DNA of 64,000 nt, from the NCBI GenBank assembly GCA_022376925.1, contig JAIOJX010000005.1, positions 13,978,501 to 14,042,500 on the forward strand. Direction: 5' to 3'. Below, one piece after another: positions 45,781-56,990 of the stretch. A program made the translations under genes and the position numbers. Numbering within the stretch: position 1 is the first letter of the stretch; each line of letters starts with the position of its first letter. This stretch comes from Tragulus kanchil. Taxonomy: Eukaryota; Chordata; Mammalia; Artiodactyla; Tragulidae. The notes below the pieces were generated by a model. It was not told the DNA's origin, did no database searches, and saw only the letters and a program-made list of their open reading frames with translations.

Positions 45781-46624
45781 TACAAAAGGCCACTATGCAG
45801 AACATAAAATTCCCCCAAATTTCCTTCTATGATTGCTGCCCATAAAAATAAGCTTAACCTGTACAAATAGGAAGGAAGGAGGGATTTTTAATAATAAACA
45901 GAAATAGCTTAACACAGGAACAGGAACATTATTTAGACACATTAATAGGTCAGGATACCAGGCCTTGTGTTGCCTCCGTGGAGCCCTGGGAATGCCACAA
46001 ATGTGCTGAGCTCAGCTCAGGGCGCACGGTGGCTGTGGACGGACGTTCGTCTGCAACAGAGACTGGTCGGCAAGACTGTGAACTTAGAAACTGGCCTTCA
46101 CCAAAAGCCACACCTAGCCTCTCCCAAGGCTCTCCCTTGCTTGGTGTCCAGTTGGGGAGATGAAATGTTGCGGTCCATCTGAACAGCCATCCTATAGGGT
46201 CATCAGCAAGGGTGTAGATGAGGTTGAAGCTATGAGAAGGTGATAGGCAGGCAAGCCAGTTAGAAGAGATTAAATGTAGCTTCCAACTTGCTGAAGCCCA
46301 GTGATGTCAATCAGACCCCACTGACCCTCAGGCCAGGTCAGTGAGGCTGGAGACTTTCCTGCCAACTCACCGAGGCCAGGCCCCTCACCAAAGTGTGCAT
46401 CAGAGATGATTTCATGTTCCTAGGCATCAGCACCTCCACACTTAAGGATCACCCCGTAGCTCACTCTGGAGAGCCAGGCATCCTTGACTTCCAAGGCATG
46501 AGCCAAGCCATCTCACCAGTCTCTCAGGTGAATGGACCAAACAGAGGCTAACAACAGCAGGAGGAGAGGCTGATGCTGAAATATATTTTTAGGCTGAAAA
46601 GACTTTAGAGATCCAAAAGGCCAC

Positions 46625-46900
46625 TATGGAACTGCAGAGGTTAAGAATCCGCCTGCCAGAGCAGGGGACACACGTTCGAGCCCTGGTCCAGGAAGAGGCC
46701 ACAGGACGTGAGGCAACTAAGCCCATGAGCCACAAGGACTGAGCGCGTGCTCTGGAGCCTGTGCTCCACCACAAGAGAAGCCACTGCGGTGAGAAGCCCG
46801 AGCGCCCAACTAGACAGGAGACCCTGCTCACCACAACTAGAGAAAGCCTGTGCAGCAGTGAAGACCCAGCACAACTAAAAACAATCATTTTTTAAAAAAC
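46625..46900 (+). mobile_element. CHR-1-type SINE, duplicated copy
   Basis: Exact repeat of 45505-45780 at offset 1120 from duplication 13. Confidence 0.86.
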
Positions 46901-47115
46901 TACAAAAGGCCACTATGCAGAACATAAAATTCCCCCAAATTTCCTTCTATGATTGCTGCCCATAAAAATAAGCTTAACCTGTACAAATAGGAAGGAAGGA
47001 GGGATTTTTAATAATAAACAGAAATAGCTTAACACAGGAACAGGAACATTATTTAGACACATTAATAGGTCAGGATACCAGGCCTTGTGTTGCCTCCGTG
47101 GAGCCCTGGGAATGC

Positions 47116-49875
47116 ACAGAACACATTTTGGAGATCAGTAACATGACAGTGTTTACTGCTGCAGTGATTACTGGAGGGTGACTTCTGCAGATTCACTTTT
47201 AAAAAATCTCACAATGCAAAACTGGGAAACAAAAACACATTAGCATGGAACTTTTGTATGTGGTTTATTATGCTTTTCTCCTTAAGCAACTGTAATGAAT
47301 TATGGACCATTATTTTCCATCTAATGATCAAGATGAATAACCCTGGGTCGATTCTTTCTGTGTATTATCAGTAACCAATGTGACGATTCCAGTCGACCTT
47401 TCTCTAACCCCCAGGATACTTTTGGACCATTTCTTCCTTCCTTCCTTTGATGAGTTGTGTGCAGAAAGAATGTGGCATTGTTTTACTACTAGTTGAGCAA
47501 AACCATTAGGGAAGGTAAATACAAGCATCATACATACAAGGATTCCCAAAGGCAAAGGAAATGATTTTGGAATATACACATCACTCATGATACTCCATCA
47601 GTGCCGATGATTAAAAGTTGACTATTGAGTAATATTAAATAGCAGGCACAACTTTTCGAAAATTTCTTCCTGATTTTAAGCTCTGCAAGAACACCAACTG
47701 AATGTTCAACGCTAATCAAATTCATCTCTTCTTAAGAGCAGAGTATAATAAGTGGGTAGCCTAAAAGGAATGCTTTGAACAGAATGCTCCACGATTGTCT
47801 GATTAGTCTAAATTTAAAACTCCAACAAAGGCAAGGATTATTCTTCTTGAGGTTCAAGATTCATGAGGATCTGGTAATGAAATTCCTTTAGGAGAGCAAA
47901 TTAAAAAAAAAAAAAAAAGCTATCTACAAGCTGCCAGTGTTTTATGTGTGTAGAGTGTTTTAAAATCAAAGTCACCGTTCATTCAATGATAAATGTTTGT
48001 TTGAATAAAGGAATGAAAGAAAAGGCCTCAGAATACTTTACAAGTTTAATCACCTCTAAGCTATGAATCAGGCAGCACCTTTCATCGTCCCCCAAGCACA
48101 TAGGCTGAGACCGGGTTAGATGTCGACACTCACCAAGCCGGCCAAAGCCAAACTTGGAAACTGAAGTCCTGTCTTTTGATTCTTAGAAAACGGCCCGGCT
48201 GTTCGGGCTGGTTGCTTAGTGGCCTCACTGCAAACTCTCAGCACAATTTGGAATGCACGTTATCTAGGCCAGGTGAGGTAAGATGCAGGAGGGATAACAA
48301 AGCCAGCCTTGTTCCGGAAATTATTACAGGTAGTCACCAAAGGAAAAAAAAAAAAGAAGAAGAAATCAAGGGGAAAAAAAGGAAAAGGTCCATCAAAATG
48401 CTAAAATTAAAAATGAAATTCTTAACATCAACGTCTTCACTCTAATGGGATGCCTAGAGCGGGTTATTCAGTGCCAGAATGGATACTACACCAAGAGTGA
48501 GGAAAGAAAAAAAAAAAATGAGCCTGCAGGCTACCGGATGAGAGGTGGAACCCAGAGACTCTCCAGGGACCTTCGTGTTTATTCTTCCAGGAACACTGCT
48601 AACTAACACCCATCTTTTTTCCATCCTGACCTTCTCACAGGATGCAATCCCCGAGCCAGCCAGACACTTAAAATCTATTTGTTTCAATAACTCAGAGGAG
48701 AAATGTAAGTAGATTTTTTTTTTGCAAGTGGAATCTACTTGGCAAGTGGAATCTGTTTCTATGAGAAAATTCTCATGCATTTCAGAGTGAGGGTTCTCAA
48801 ATCGTAAATCTTGAAGTTTTCAAAATTCATGCCAAGAGAATGAATATTACCCCCACGCTCAGCTATCCTTGGTGAGCTAAGCCTAAGCAACGAAGTATAT
48901 GCCCCAGTGTCTACTTTTCTGATCCCGGAGGAAGATGAAACAGAACTGTCCAGGCCCAAATGGTAGACAGTTTGTCACAGAACCTTTCCCACGGATCCCC
49001 TAATAGGGGTGCCTCTCCTTAGGTCTTTTCTACCCTCTACCCTGTGGACATTAACACTAGGGAGACATCTTATTGTTTCAATATAAATATTCATCATTGT
49101 TTTTCTTCTTAAAAAAAAAAAAAACACTTCATTTAAACCTTTTCATTTTTAAATTGACGAATCTAAAGCTTTACTTCCCTTTGAATGGCAGCATCAGCTA
49201 GCAGTCAACCTGAACTGGGAGATAGGGTAAAGTAACTCCCCTAGTTTTAAAAGCTTGTTTTGTTTCCCGTGCAGGCTTGTCGTAAAGATCGCTAAAACGC
49301 GGGCGAGGTTCATTCACCACTCTGACTGTGAGCAAAAACTCTGTAACTGAGCCTCAGTGACTCGTGTGCAACGTAGGAATTCTTATCGCTGAATACAATA
49401 GTAAGTAGGAGACAATGATTAAAAAGTGGCTGGCACATCGCTCTCTTAGAGGCTAAAGGACCCTCGGAAGGGGCACAGTTGTTCCCAGCTGTAGCTAAAG
49501 GCAGCCCCCAGCTGATCCAGCCACGTCTGCTAAGGGCCAAGATCACTGGGAACCTCAGAGCAAATTCTTAACGGGTTTCTCAAAGCTGGTGGCTGCCGGC
49601 CATGGAGCCAGGCGCCCCCTAAAGGCAGGCTTGAGGTTAGTCCTCTGTTACTGTTCTTTCCTCCGGCCCTTTTCCTGCATGAGTATCTCAGCCCTTTCCC
49701 ACTCCTCACCGCCCCATCCCCCAGGTCCAGGAAGCCCAGAGATACCCTGCCATTCTTCACTGTGCCCCACTTCCCAGACCCCATCCTCTCTCCTGTAGCA
49801 GCGTAGACCTGAATTCAACATGCACTGGGAAACCCCGAAATCCACGTGACTGGCTTTACTGCAAAATTTGCTTTA
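47116..49875. other. Long mostly unique non-coding stretch
   Basis: No gene recognised over 2.7 kb. It includes an A-run at 47900-47917, a purine-rich run at 48337-48385, and a faint MIR-like patch near 49340-49440 (GAGCCTCAGTGACTCGTGTG). Frames up to 108 codons occur on both strands without family features. Confidence 0.5.
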
Positions 49876-50530
49876 CTGTGGCGGTCTCTGACCGAACCTG
49901 TAAGGGCTAGGGAAAGGGGCAGGGCACAGTTTTTGAGAGAATGACATAGCCCAGGGACCCAGCATAAACCCATGGGAATCAAATGGGCCCAGGATGGCAG
50001 ACCAGACCTTGATCCTCCGTCAGCAGGCTAAATGACACACCCAGAGGCGCCATGACAGTTTTGCCCCTTCCCCAAAAGGGGTGGAATAACCTTCCCACTC
50101 ATTAGCATATGGAATTACCCAACCCATAAAAGCTAAGAATGCTTGTGTTTTCTCGGGGCCTCTGGATTTGCTCTGCGATGCCTCACACTCTGTCTGTGGA
50201 GTGTGCTTTTCTCTGAATCTGAATAAATCCATTTCTTACCTATCATTTTGTCTCTCACTGAATTCTTTTCTGTGAAGAGACATGAAGAACCTGAGCTCTG
50301 TTAGATCCTGAAACCAGGTATAGTGGGTTTGGGCGGGTTTGAGTCCCAGCCACGTGGGTTCAAGTCCCAAGCAGGGTTTTGGCTGGGTTCAAGCCCCAGC
50401 CACGTGGGTTCGAGTCCTAAACTGGGTTTTGGGTTTAAGTCCCAATTCGAGGTAGAACGCTTTCAAACCCACAAAATCTCTGAGGCCGGCCTGTAATAGA
50501 TTTTTCATAGGGAAACCTCCCAACAGCTGA
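49876..50530 (+). mobile_element. ERV1-like solo LTR (endogenous retrovirus)
   Basis: The region has the order expected of a gammaretrovirus-type LTR: a U3-like part (TGAGAGAATGACATAGCCC), a TATA-like CCATAAAAGC at about 50123, the poly(A) signal AATAAA at 50222-50227, and a U5-like TTTTGTCTCTCACTGAATTC at 50247. It resembles bovine ERV1 LTRs. No gag, pol or env remains follow. The exact ends are uncertain, and the left edge before 49921 lies outside the duplication. Confidence 0.58.
50335..50443 (+). repeat. Five degenerate repeats of a tRNA-B-box-like word
   Basis: GGGTTTGAGTCCC (50335), GGGTTCAAGTCCC (50356), GGGTTCAAGCCCC (50385), GGGTTCGAGTCCT (50406) and GGGTTTAAGTCCC (50431). The fourth fits the pol III B-box consensus GGTTCGANTCC exactly. 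Words such as AGCCACGTG recur between them. It lies just after the U5-like part of the LTR. Confidence 0.72.
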
Positions 50531-50726
50531 GTTTACACAGCCTTGAGCCCCTGGCAGCCACAGCCTAATTTAAAACAAATTTCCCACAAGGAAAGGTACC
50601 CAGCAGAGGACCCAGCAGAGAGGCGCACGCCCACCGTAAATAGGGGAGGAAGACTTGCAAAGCACTTGGTTTGGCCCAGGCTTCTTGAGGAGGTCTGAGC
50701 TGACTTTTTTTTTTTTTTTTTGGTGG

Positions 50727-50925
50727 GGGTGCTATGCTTCGTGTGGGAAAGATTGAAGGCAGGAGGAGAAGGGGGCGACAGAGGATGAGGCGGTTGGATG
50801 GCATCACTGATTCAAGCTACCTGAGTTCAAACCAACACTGGGAGACGGTAAGGAACAGGAACACCTGGCAGGTTGTAGTCCACGGGGTCACGAAGAGTCG
50901 GACACAACTGAGTGACTGAACAACA
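50727..50925 (+). mobile_element. BovB LINE 3' end inside an antisense SINE
   Basis: GGAAAGATTGAAGGCAGGAG, GGGCGACAGAGGATGAGGCG, GTTGGATGGCATCACTGATT and GTCACGAAGAGTCGGACACA are the BovB end. It follows a T-run (50705-50722) and is followed by the head of an antisense CHR-like SINE, so it seems inserted within that SINE. Confidence 0.87.
50734..50919 (+). pseudogene. BovB reverse-transcriptase ORF C-terminal remnant
   Basis: A 61-codon frame keeps the BovB C-terminal words RVGKIEGRRRRGRQRMRRLD, GITDS and VVVHGVTKSRTQLSD and ends at the family stop codon. The BovB ORF normally encodes an endonuclease and a reverse transcriptase; neither domain is present. The middle (after GITDS) is diverged. 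Confidence 0.85.
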
Positions 50926-51011
50926 TGTGGGAATCTTAGTTTCCTGACCAGGGATCGAACCCTTGCTTTGCTCTCCCCTCATGTTGGAAGCTCACCACTG
51001 GACCACCAGGG
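50926..51011 (-). mobile_element. Head of an antisense CHR-like SINE
   Basis: TTAGTTTCCTGACCAGGGAT, CGAACCCTTGCTTTGCTC and CACTGGACCACCAGG are the reverse complement of a CHR-2-type head. The element's A-rich tail is probably the T-run at 50705-50722, with BovB between. Its end is cut by the duplication join; the full head is at 52014-52106. Confidence 0.75.
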
Positions 51012-51618
51012 CACAGTTTTTGAGAGAATGACATAGCCCAGGGACCCAGCATAAACCCATGGGAATCAAATGGGCCCAGGATGGCAGACCAGACCTTGAT
51101 CCTCCGTCAGCAGGCTAAATGACACACCCAGAGGCGCCATGACAGTTTTGCCCCTTCCCCAAAAGGGGTGGAATAACCTTCCCACTCATTAGCATATGGA
51201 ATTACCCAACCCATAAAAGCTAAGAATGCTTGTGTTTTCTCGGGGCCTCTGGATTTGCTCTGCGATGCCTCACACTCTGTCTGTGGAGTGTGCTTTTCTC
51301 TGAATCTGAATAAATCCATTTCTTACCTATCATTTTGTCTCTCACTGAATTCTTTTCTGTGAAGAGACATGAAGAACCTGAGCTCTGTTAGATCCTGAAA
51401 CCAGGTATAGTGGGTTTGGGCCGGGTTTGAGTCCCAGCCACGTGGGTTCAAGTCCCAAGCAGGGTTTTGGCTGGGTTCAAGCCCCAGCCACGTGGGTTCG
51501 AGTCCTAAACTGGGTTTTGGGTTTAAGTCCCAATTCGAGGTAGAACGCTTTCAAACCCACAAAATCTCTGAGGCCGGCCTGTAATAGATTTTTCATAGGG
51601 AAACCTCCCAACAGCTGA
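51008..51618 (+). mobile_element. ERV1-like LTR, duplicated copy
   Basis: Repeat of 49921-50530 at offset 1087-1088 from duplication 14. It lacks the first 45 bases of the LTR for that reason. Confidence 0.58.
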
Positions 51619-51814
51619 GTTTACACAGCCTTGAGCCCCTGGCAGCCACAGCCTAATTTAAAACAAATTTCCCACAAGGAAAGGTACCCAGCAGAGGACC
51701 CAGCAGAGAGGCGCACGCCCACCGTAAATAGGGGAGGAAGACTTGCAAAGCACTTGGTTTGGCCCAGGCTTCTTGAGGAGGTCTGAGCTGACTTTTTTTT
51801 TTTTTTTTTGGTGG

Positions 51815-52013
51815 GGGTGCTATGCTTCGTGTGGGAAAGATTGAAGGCAGGAGGAGAAGGGGGCGACAGAGGATGAGGCGGTTGGATGGCATCACTGATT
51901 CAAGCTACCTGAGTTCAAACCAACACTGGGAGACGGTAAGGAACAGGAACACCTGGCAGGTTGTAGTCCACGGGGTCACGAAGAGTCGGACACAACTGAG
52001 TGACTGAACAACA
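51815..52013 (+). mobile_element. BovB LINE 3' end, duplicated copy
   Basis: Repeat of 50727-50925 at offset 1088. The 61-codon frame recurs at 51822-52007. Confidence 0.87.
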
Positions 52014-52106
52014 TGTGGGAATCTTAGTTTCCTGACCAGGGATCGAACCCTTGCTTTGCTCTCCCCTCATGTTGGAAGCTCACCACTGGACCACCAGGGA
52101 AGTCCC
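52014..52106 (-). mobile_element. Head of an antisense CHR-like SINE, complete end
   Basis: As at 50926-51011, but with the full terminal GGACCACCAGGGAAGTCCC. Confidence 0.78.
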
Positions 52107-53189
52107 TGAGCTGAATTGTACAAATCAAATATCACCATTCTGGCAAGGTTTGGAGAGGCAGGAGAGGACAAAACCACAACATGACGGGGAAGCGTCAGCC
52201 AGAAACAGGAACATGGGTGCTGAGCAGGGCAAACAGGCTGCCAGGCAGACGCTGGCCTGGAAGCTGCCGTGAAGGGAAAGAAACAAGCGGATGGGAGCGC
52301 CCCGGGAGCTCAAGCGGCATCAGGGATGCAGGCTGGCTCCCCAAGAGGTCCCCAGTCTCTGCAGGATTTCACAGCTCAGCAACTGGAGGCATCATCTTCA
52401 AAAGCAGCAGGACCTGGTGGGAAGGACTACAGCTGCTGAACCCACAAACCAGGGGGCTGCTTGTCTGGTCCTCTCCTGGGGTAAGACCTTGCAGAGGGAA
52501 GATGAGTCAAGGGCCTTTGACCAGGTCGGAATAGGGCAAGAAGACAATGGGAAGCGGTGGTAGGGATGTCCCTCAATAAAGAGAGAAAAGAAGAGTAGGA
52601 TTCTTTCCTCTTGGAAGAGGCGGGTACGGGGAAGCCCAGCTGTTCCAGGTGGGAGCCAGGACGGCACACATGATTCTAGGTGGATTGCATCCACGCACGT
52701 GTATGTACTGCACAATGCACTGTATCGGGAGAAAAGAAATCACAGTAATGACAGACATTAGAAAGCAAATCAAGGAGTGAAAAATGGTCAAAATGACTCT
52801 AATGGTGTAAAAGTAATACAGAAGAGAGTCATTTCCAGAAGAACTGCTTCCACTAATGCCCAAGGACCGTGCGGCACCGTATTGATGAAATGTATTGTGA
52901 GCTGTGTGTTCCAGCACCTCACCTGTGTAAGTCACATCTTATGACAACACCAAATTCTGTTTGCTCTGTTCAGGCTTCCAATGTCACAATGCATATAACT
53001 GAAGAGTCTGGGAGTCATGAACCTTAGGGATATTCCCTCACTTTAACCCTCTCATTTGAGATGAAACAGAGGTGAGATGAAGAATCGAGGGCTCCGAGAG
53101 AGTCTGGCTTTCACAAAGCCATGGGAGGAGCCATGTTTAGAGCAGAGGAGATGGCAGCTGCTTGCAATCCCCGCCCTGCTCCAAGGCAT
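52107..53189. other. Unique non-coding stretch
   Basis: G+C-rich from 52140 to 52680, then AT-rich. Frames of 80-120 codons overlap on both strands (for example 52181-52534 and 52398-52715) but have no family features. No repeat recognised. Confidence 0.45.
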
Positions 53190-53402
53190 GCTGCGTGCTT
53201 AGCTATTAAATCCTGTCCAACTCTTTGTGATCCCATGGACTATAGCTCGCCAGGCTCCTCTGTCCATGGGGGTTCTCCAGTCAAGAATACTGGAGTTGGG
53301 CTACCATGTCCTCCTTCAGAGGGATCTTCCCTACCCAGGGATCCAACCCAGGCCTCCCGCACTGCGGGCAGATTCTTTACCATCTAAGCCACCAGGGAAG
53401 TC
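53190..53402 (-). mobile_element. Antisense Bov-tA SINE
   Basis: TTAGCTATTAAATCCTGTCC, GATCCCATGGACTATAGCTC, ATCCAACCCAGG and AAGCCACCAGGGAAGTCC give a full antisense element including the tRNA-like head. Confidence 0.92.
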
Positions 53403-53929
53403 CATTAGAAATGCTATTACTACCTAATTAGAACATCTGAAGGAGGTAGATGAAAGATCACTAGAATTCAGCAAGGCTGATAAGATGGCCAGTTATTAAA
53501 GATTCACATTTGCCTGCACACAAATGTGTATGTGTACATATGCATAAACACACACACACACACATATGTATACAGTTTTCTATAAACTAACAATAAGGGA
53601 AATATAGACTATATTATAGAAATATATATAAATGTAAGGGAAACAAAGATAAATGCACAATTATAACCAATACTGTAAAACCTCCAAGGAAAACTTAAGA
53701 ACTCAAATCCTACGAAAACAAATGTAAACTAAGGGGCAATACAAGTCTTGAATTAGACTATACATGGATCAAAAGTTCCAAGCGTGTAAAGACTTAAAAC
53801 ACTCTCCAGTCTAATATGTAATCGATGACAATGAAGGTTTATTTTGTAAAAAGCTTTTAAAATCTGACTGTAAGGGCCAGTTCAATTTGTTAGCATCTGG
53901 TGTGAGTAAAGTCTGAACAAGTTAGTCTT
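53403..53929. other. AT-rich stretch with a short CA repeat
   Basis: Contains (AC)n at about 53549-53563. Probably more degraded L1, but I cannot place it. Confidence 0.4.
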
Positions 53930-55400
53930 ATGTTCACATGGAAGGAAAAAATGAATAGGCTTAACATAGCTCCTTGGGGAAATGTGGGGGAAAATTATAT
54001 GGAAGAATCTAAGATTACTTATGTCAAAATATTAAAACTATAAAAGTACAACCAATACACAAAATCACAAAGATCAAGAGAACAGAATATAATGCTCAGA
54101 AATATACTCAAGGTATAGAAGTCTTTATTACATGATAAAGGTGGTGTTTCCTACCCATGGGGAAAAAAGTAAAAAATAAATCACATGAGAAGAACTGATT
54201 AACTATTTGAAAAAAGTTCATTTGATTCTCATGCCTGAGATCACACATCAAAAAGACTATAAATATAAACTATGGAATAATAAAAGACTAGAAGAAAGAT
54301 ACAGGCTATTATTTATCCGATTTCAGTGAATGGAATGCTGTTCTAGGTAAAAAGACCAAAACAAAATCATCAATGTATTTCACTACACAAACATTTCTAA
54401 TATTTGTACATCAAAATCACCATAAAATTCAAAAGAAAATATCAAGGTAAGAAAACATCTGAAACACCACTAACAAGCAGTTAATATCCTTACTATAAAA
54501 TGTGTATATACATAAGACATTTTATATATGCATACTCATATATATTGGGCTTCCCAGGTGGCTTAGGGGTAAAGAATTTGCCTGCCAATGAAGGACATGC
54601 AAGAGATGTGTATTCAGTGCCTGGGTCAGGAAGATTCCCTGGAGAAAGAACTGGTAACCCACTCCAGTATTCTTGCCTGAAAAATGTCATGGACAGAGGA
54701 GCATGACAGGCTACAACCCATGAGGATGCAAAGCATCGGACATGACTGGACACACACAGCCCACTCGTATATAATGAGTACACACGAGTTCAAGATATAT
54801 GTTCTAAATACAAAAATAAGCCAAGAACATATTCAATTTAAAGAGAAGCAAAAAAAACAGAAAATATAAGCATTAATGTCCAATTTCATTCAAAACCACA
54901 ACAAAAACAACTAAATGCAAAGTAAAACAAGATACAATTTTTAATTTATCAAATTGGCAAGGTTTTTCTCTGTTCTGTTGTTTAATTATAGTACTTAGTA
55001 TTGTCCAAGAGAGCAGACACATGGACACTCTTTATCCTGGCTGGTGCAGGCTAAAACACAGTCCTTGACTGCTACATATCAAAAATCTTACAAAGACCTA
55101 CTATTTGAGCCGCCAGTTTTAGTTCTGGAAATGAATCCCCAGGAAACAATCAGAAATGTCTGAAAAAGATAGACGTCCAAGAAAATCCAGCACAGCCTTA
55201 CTAACAATAGCAAAAAATCTGGAGAATTAAATGTTCAGCACATTAGACTGCTTATGTAAATTACAGTATCCACAAGAGATATGCAATTCTATAGAAATAA
55301 AGTCGTGCTATGTGTGACTGAAAAGACATGGCCACCTGTTTGTAATATACAGACCGGCGACACAGGCAGTTCACAAACAGCCCAATAAGCACGATCCCTT
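53930..55400 (+). mobile_element. L1M (ancient LINE-1) fragment split by Bov-tA
   Basis: Order of words: ACATTTCTAATATTTGTACA TCAAAATCACC (54387), then after the SINE ACTAAATGCAAAGTAAAACA (54911), TTTATCAAATTGGCAAGG (54945), GAAATGAATCCCCAGGAAAC (55128) and TTACTAACAATAGCAAAAAA (55199). This follows L1M from late ORF2 into the 3' UTR. No open frame survives. Confidence 0.78.
54546..54762 (+). mobile_element. Bov-tA SINE nested in L1M
   Basis: TGGGCTTCCCAGGTGGCTTA, GGTAAAGAATTTGCCTGCCA, GAAAGAACTGGTAACCCACT and AGCATCGGACATGACTGG are a complete element. ACTCATATATAT before it and ACTCGTATATAA after it look like the target-site duplication. Confidence 0.92.
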
Positions 55401-55516
55401 AGTTCTAAGACGTGTATGTCTAGAAACACTGAAGATGTTCAGGGTTACCTTGTGGGTGATTTGCCCTTCATTCTCTGCTGTATTTCTAGTTTTTCACTCA
55501 ATTACTCGCCAAAGAC

Positions 55517-56590
55517 TGAATGGAATGCTGTTCTAGGTAAAAAGACCAAAACAAAATCATCAATGTATTTCACTACACAAACATTTCTAATATTTGTACA
55601 TCAAAATCACCATAAAATTCAAAAGAAAATATCAAGGTAAGAAAACATCTGAAACACCACTAACAAGCAGTTAATATCCTTACTATAAAATGTGTATATA
55701 CATAAGACATTTTATATATGCATACTCATATATATTGGGCTTCCCAGGTGGCTTAGGGGTAAAGAATTTGCCTGCCAATGAAGGACATGCAAGAGATGTG
55801 TATTCAGTGCCTGGGTCAGGAAGATTCCCTGGAGAAAGAACTGGTAACCCACTCCAGTATTCTTGCCTGAAAAATGTCATGGACAGAGGAGCATGACAGG
55901 CTACAACCCATGAGGATGCAAAGCATCGGACATGACTGACGCACACACACAGCCCACTCGTATATAATGAGTACACACGAGTTCAAGATATATGTTCTAA
56001 ATACAAAAATAAGCCAAGAACATATTCAATTTAAAGAGAAGCAAAAAAAACAGAAAATATAAGCATTAATGTCCAATTTCATTCAAAACCACAACAAAAA
56101 CAACTAAATGCAAAGTAAAACAAGATACAATTTTTAATTTATCAAATTGGCAAGGTTTTTCTCTGTTCTGTTGTTTAATTATAGTACTTAGTATTGTCCA
56201 AGAGAGCAGACGCATGGACACTCTTTATCCTGGCTGGTGCAGGCTAAAACACAGTCCTTGACTGCTACATATCAAAAATCTTACAAAGACCTACTATTTG
56301 AGCCGCCAGTTTTAGTTCTGGAAATGAATCCCCAGGAAACAATCAGAAATGTCTGAAAAAGATAGACGTCCAAGAAAATCCAGCACAGCCTTACTAACAA
56401 TAGCAAAAAATCTGGAGAATTAAATGTTCAGCACATTAGACTGCTTATGTAAATTACAGTATCCACAAGAGATATGCAATTCTATAGAAATAAAGTCGTG
56501 CTATGTGTGACTGAAAAGACATGGCCACCTGTTTGTAATATACAGACCGGCGACACAGGCAGTTCACAAACAGCCCAATAAGCACGATCC
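55517..56590 (+). mobile_element. L1M fragment, duplicated copy
   Basis: Repeat of 54327-55400 from duplication 15. Confidence 0.77.
55736..55955 (+). mobile_element. Bov-tA SINE nested in L1M, duplicated copy
   Basis: Repeat of 54546-54762. It is about three bases longer at the end (GACGCACACACACAG). Confidence 0.92.
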
Positions 56591-56724
56591 CTTAGTTCTA
56601 AGACGTGTATGTCTAGAAACACTGAAGATGTTCAGGGTTACCTTGTGGGTGATTTGCCCTTCATTCTCTGCTGTATTTCTAGTTTTTCACTAACTGAGTA
56701 TGTATCACTTCTGCAACCAGAGGC

Positions 56725-56960
56725 ACAAGAGATGGAGCCGGCTCTGCACTCAGACTGCTTCGACGCAGAATCACAGGTCTGCCGTGGTAAGCTCTGTAAC
56801 CCTGGACACACTGCTTCCCGCCTTTGAGCCTCAGCTTCCTCATCTCTGGATGGAACGTGTATCAGAATCTACCTGGCTGGGCGGCTGTGACCGTGGGATT
56901 TTACCATGTGCACAGAGCACCAAGTACAGTATGGAACGTAACAAGGCTCAATGGAGATCA
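56725..56960 (+). mobile_element. MIR SINE
   Basis: AGCTCTGTAACCCTGGACAC, GCTTCCCGCCTTTGAGCCTC and AGCTTCCTCATCTCTGGATG are a good match to the MIR core (GTGACCTTGGGCAAGT ... CCTCAGTTTCCTCATCTGTA). Confidence 0.78.
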
Positions 56961-56990
56961 GTATTATTTTGGCTTTAAAACAACAATTAG

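Larger units (their letters stand above)
44876..47115. repeat. Direct duplication 13 (exact 1,120-base unit x 2)
   Basis: Bases 44876-45995 are followed directly by 45996-47115 at a constant offset of 1120. I see only two differences, both near the left edge (GGACTGACGTTCATCTG at 44919 against GGACGGACGTTCGTCTG at 46039). It is the cleanest of the 17 and has no filler. It holds one complete CHR-1-type SINE per copy. Confidence 0.94.
49921..52095. repeat. Direct duplication 14 (1.09 kb x 2)
   Basis: Bases 49921-51007 recur at 51008-52095, offset 1087 then 1088 (one extra C: GGGCGGGTTTGAG against GGGCCGGGTTTGAG). The join lies in the shared word CCACCAGGG, at the 5' head of an antisense SINE. 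The duplicated content is most of an ERV-like LTR, a B-box-like motif cluster and a BovB 3' end. Confidence 0.93.
54327..56691. repeat. Direct duplication 15 (about 1.17 kb x 2)
   Basis: Bases 54327-55498 recur at 55517-56691, offset 1190 rising to 1193. The change comes from GACTGGACACAC against GACTGACGCACACAC at the end of the Bov-tA. The 18-base filler CAATTACTCGCCAAAGAC resembles both the continuation after the right copy (TAACTGAGTATG) and the lead-in to the left copy (TTTATCCGATTTCAG). Confidence 0.92.

Noticed and set aside
50335..50443. A CRISPR-like array
   Set aside because: Repeats of 13 bases with uneven spacing in a mammalian LTR context; there are no cas genes and no leader.
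49876..52095. A full provirus with two LTRs
   Set aside because: The second LTR-like copy is part of duplication 14, and the sequence between is only BovB and SINE remains, without gag, pol or env.
52181..52715. Overlapping frames of 105-120 codons on both strands
   Set aside because: They compete with each other and carry no recognisable motif.
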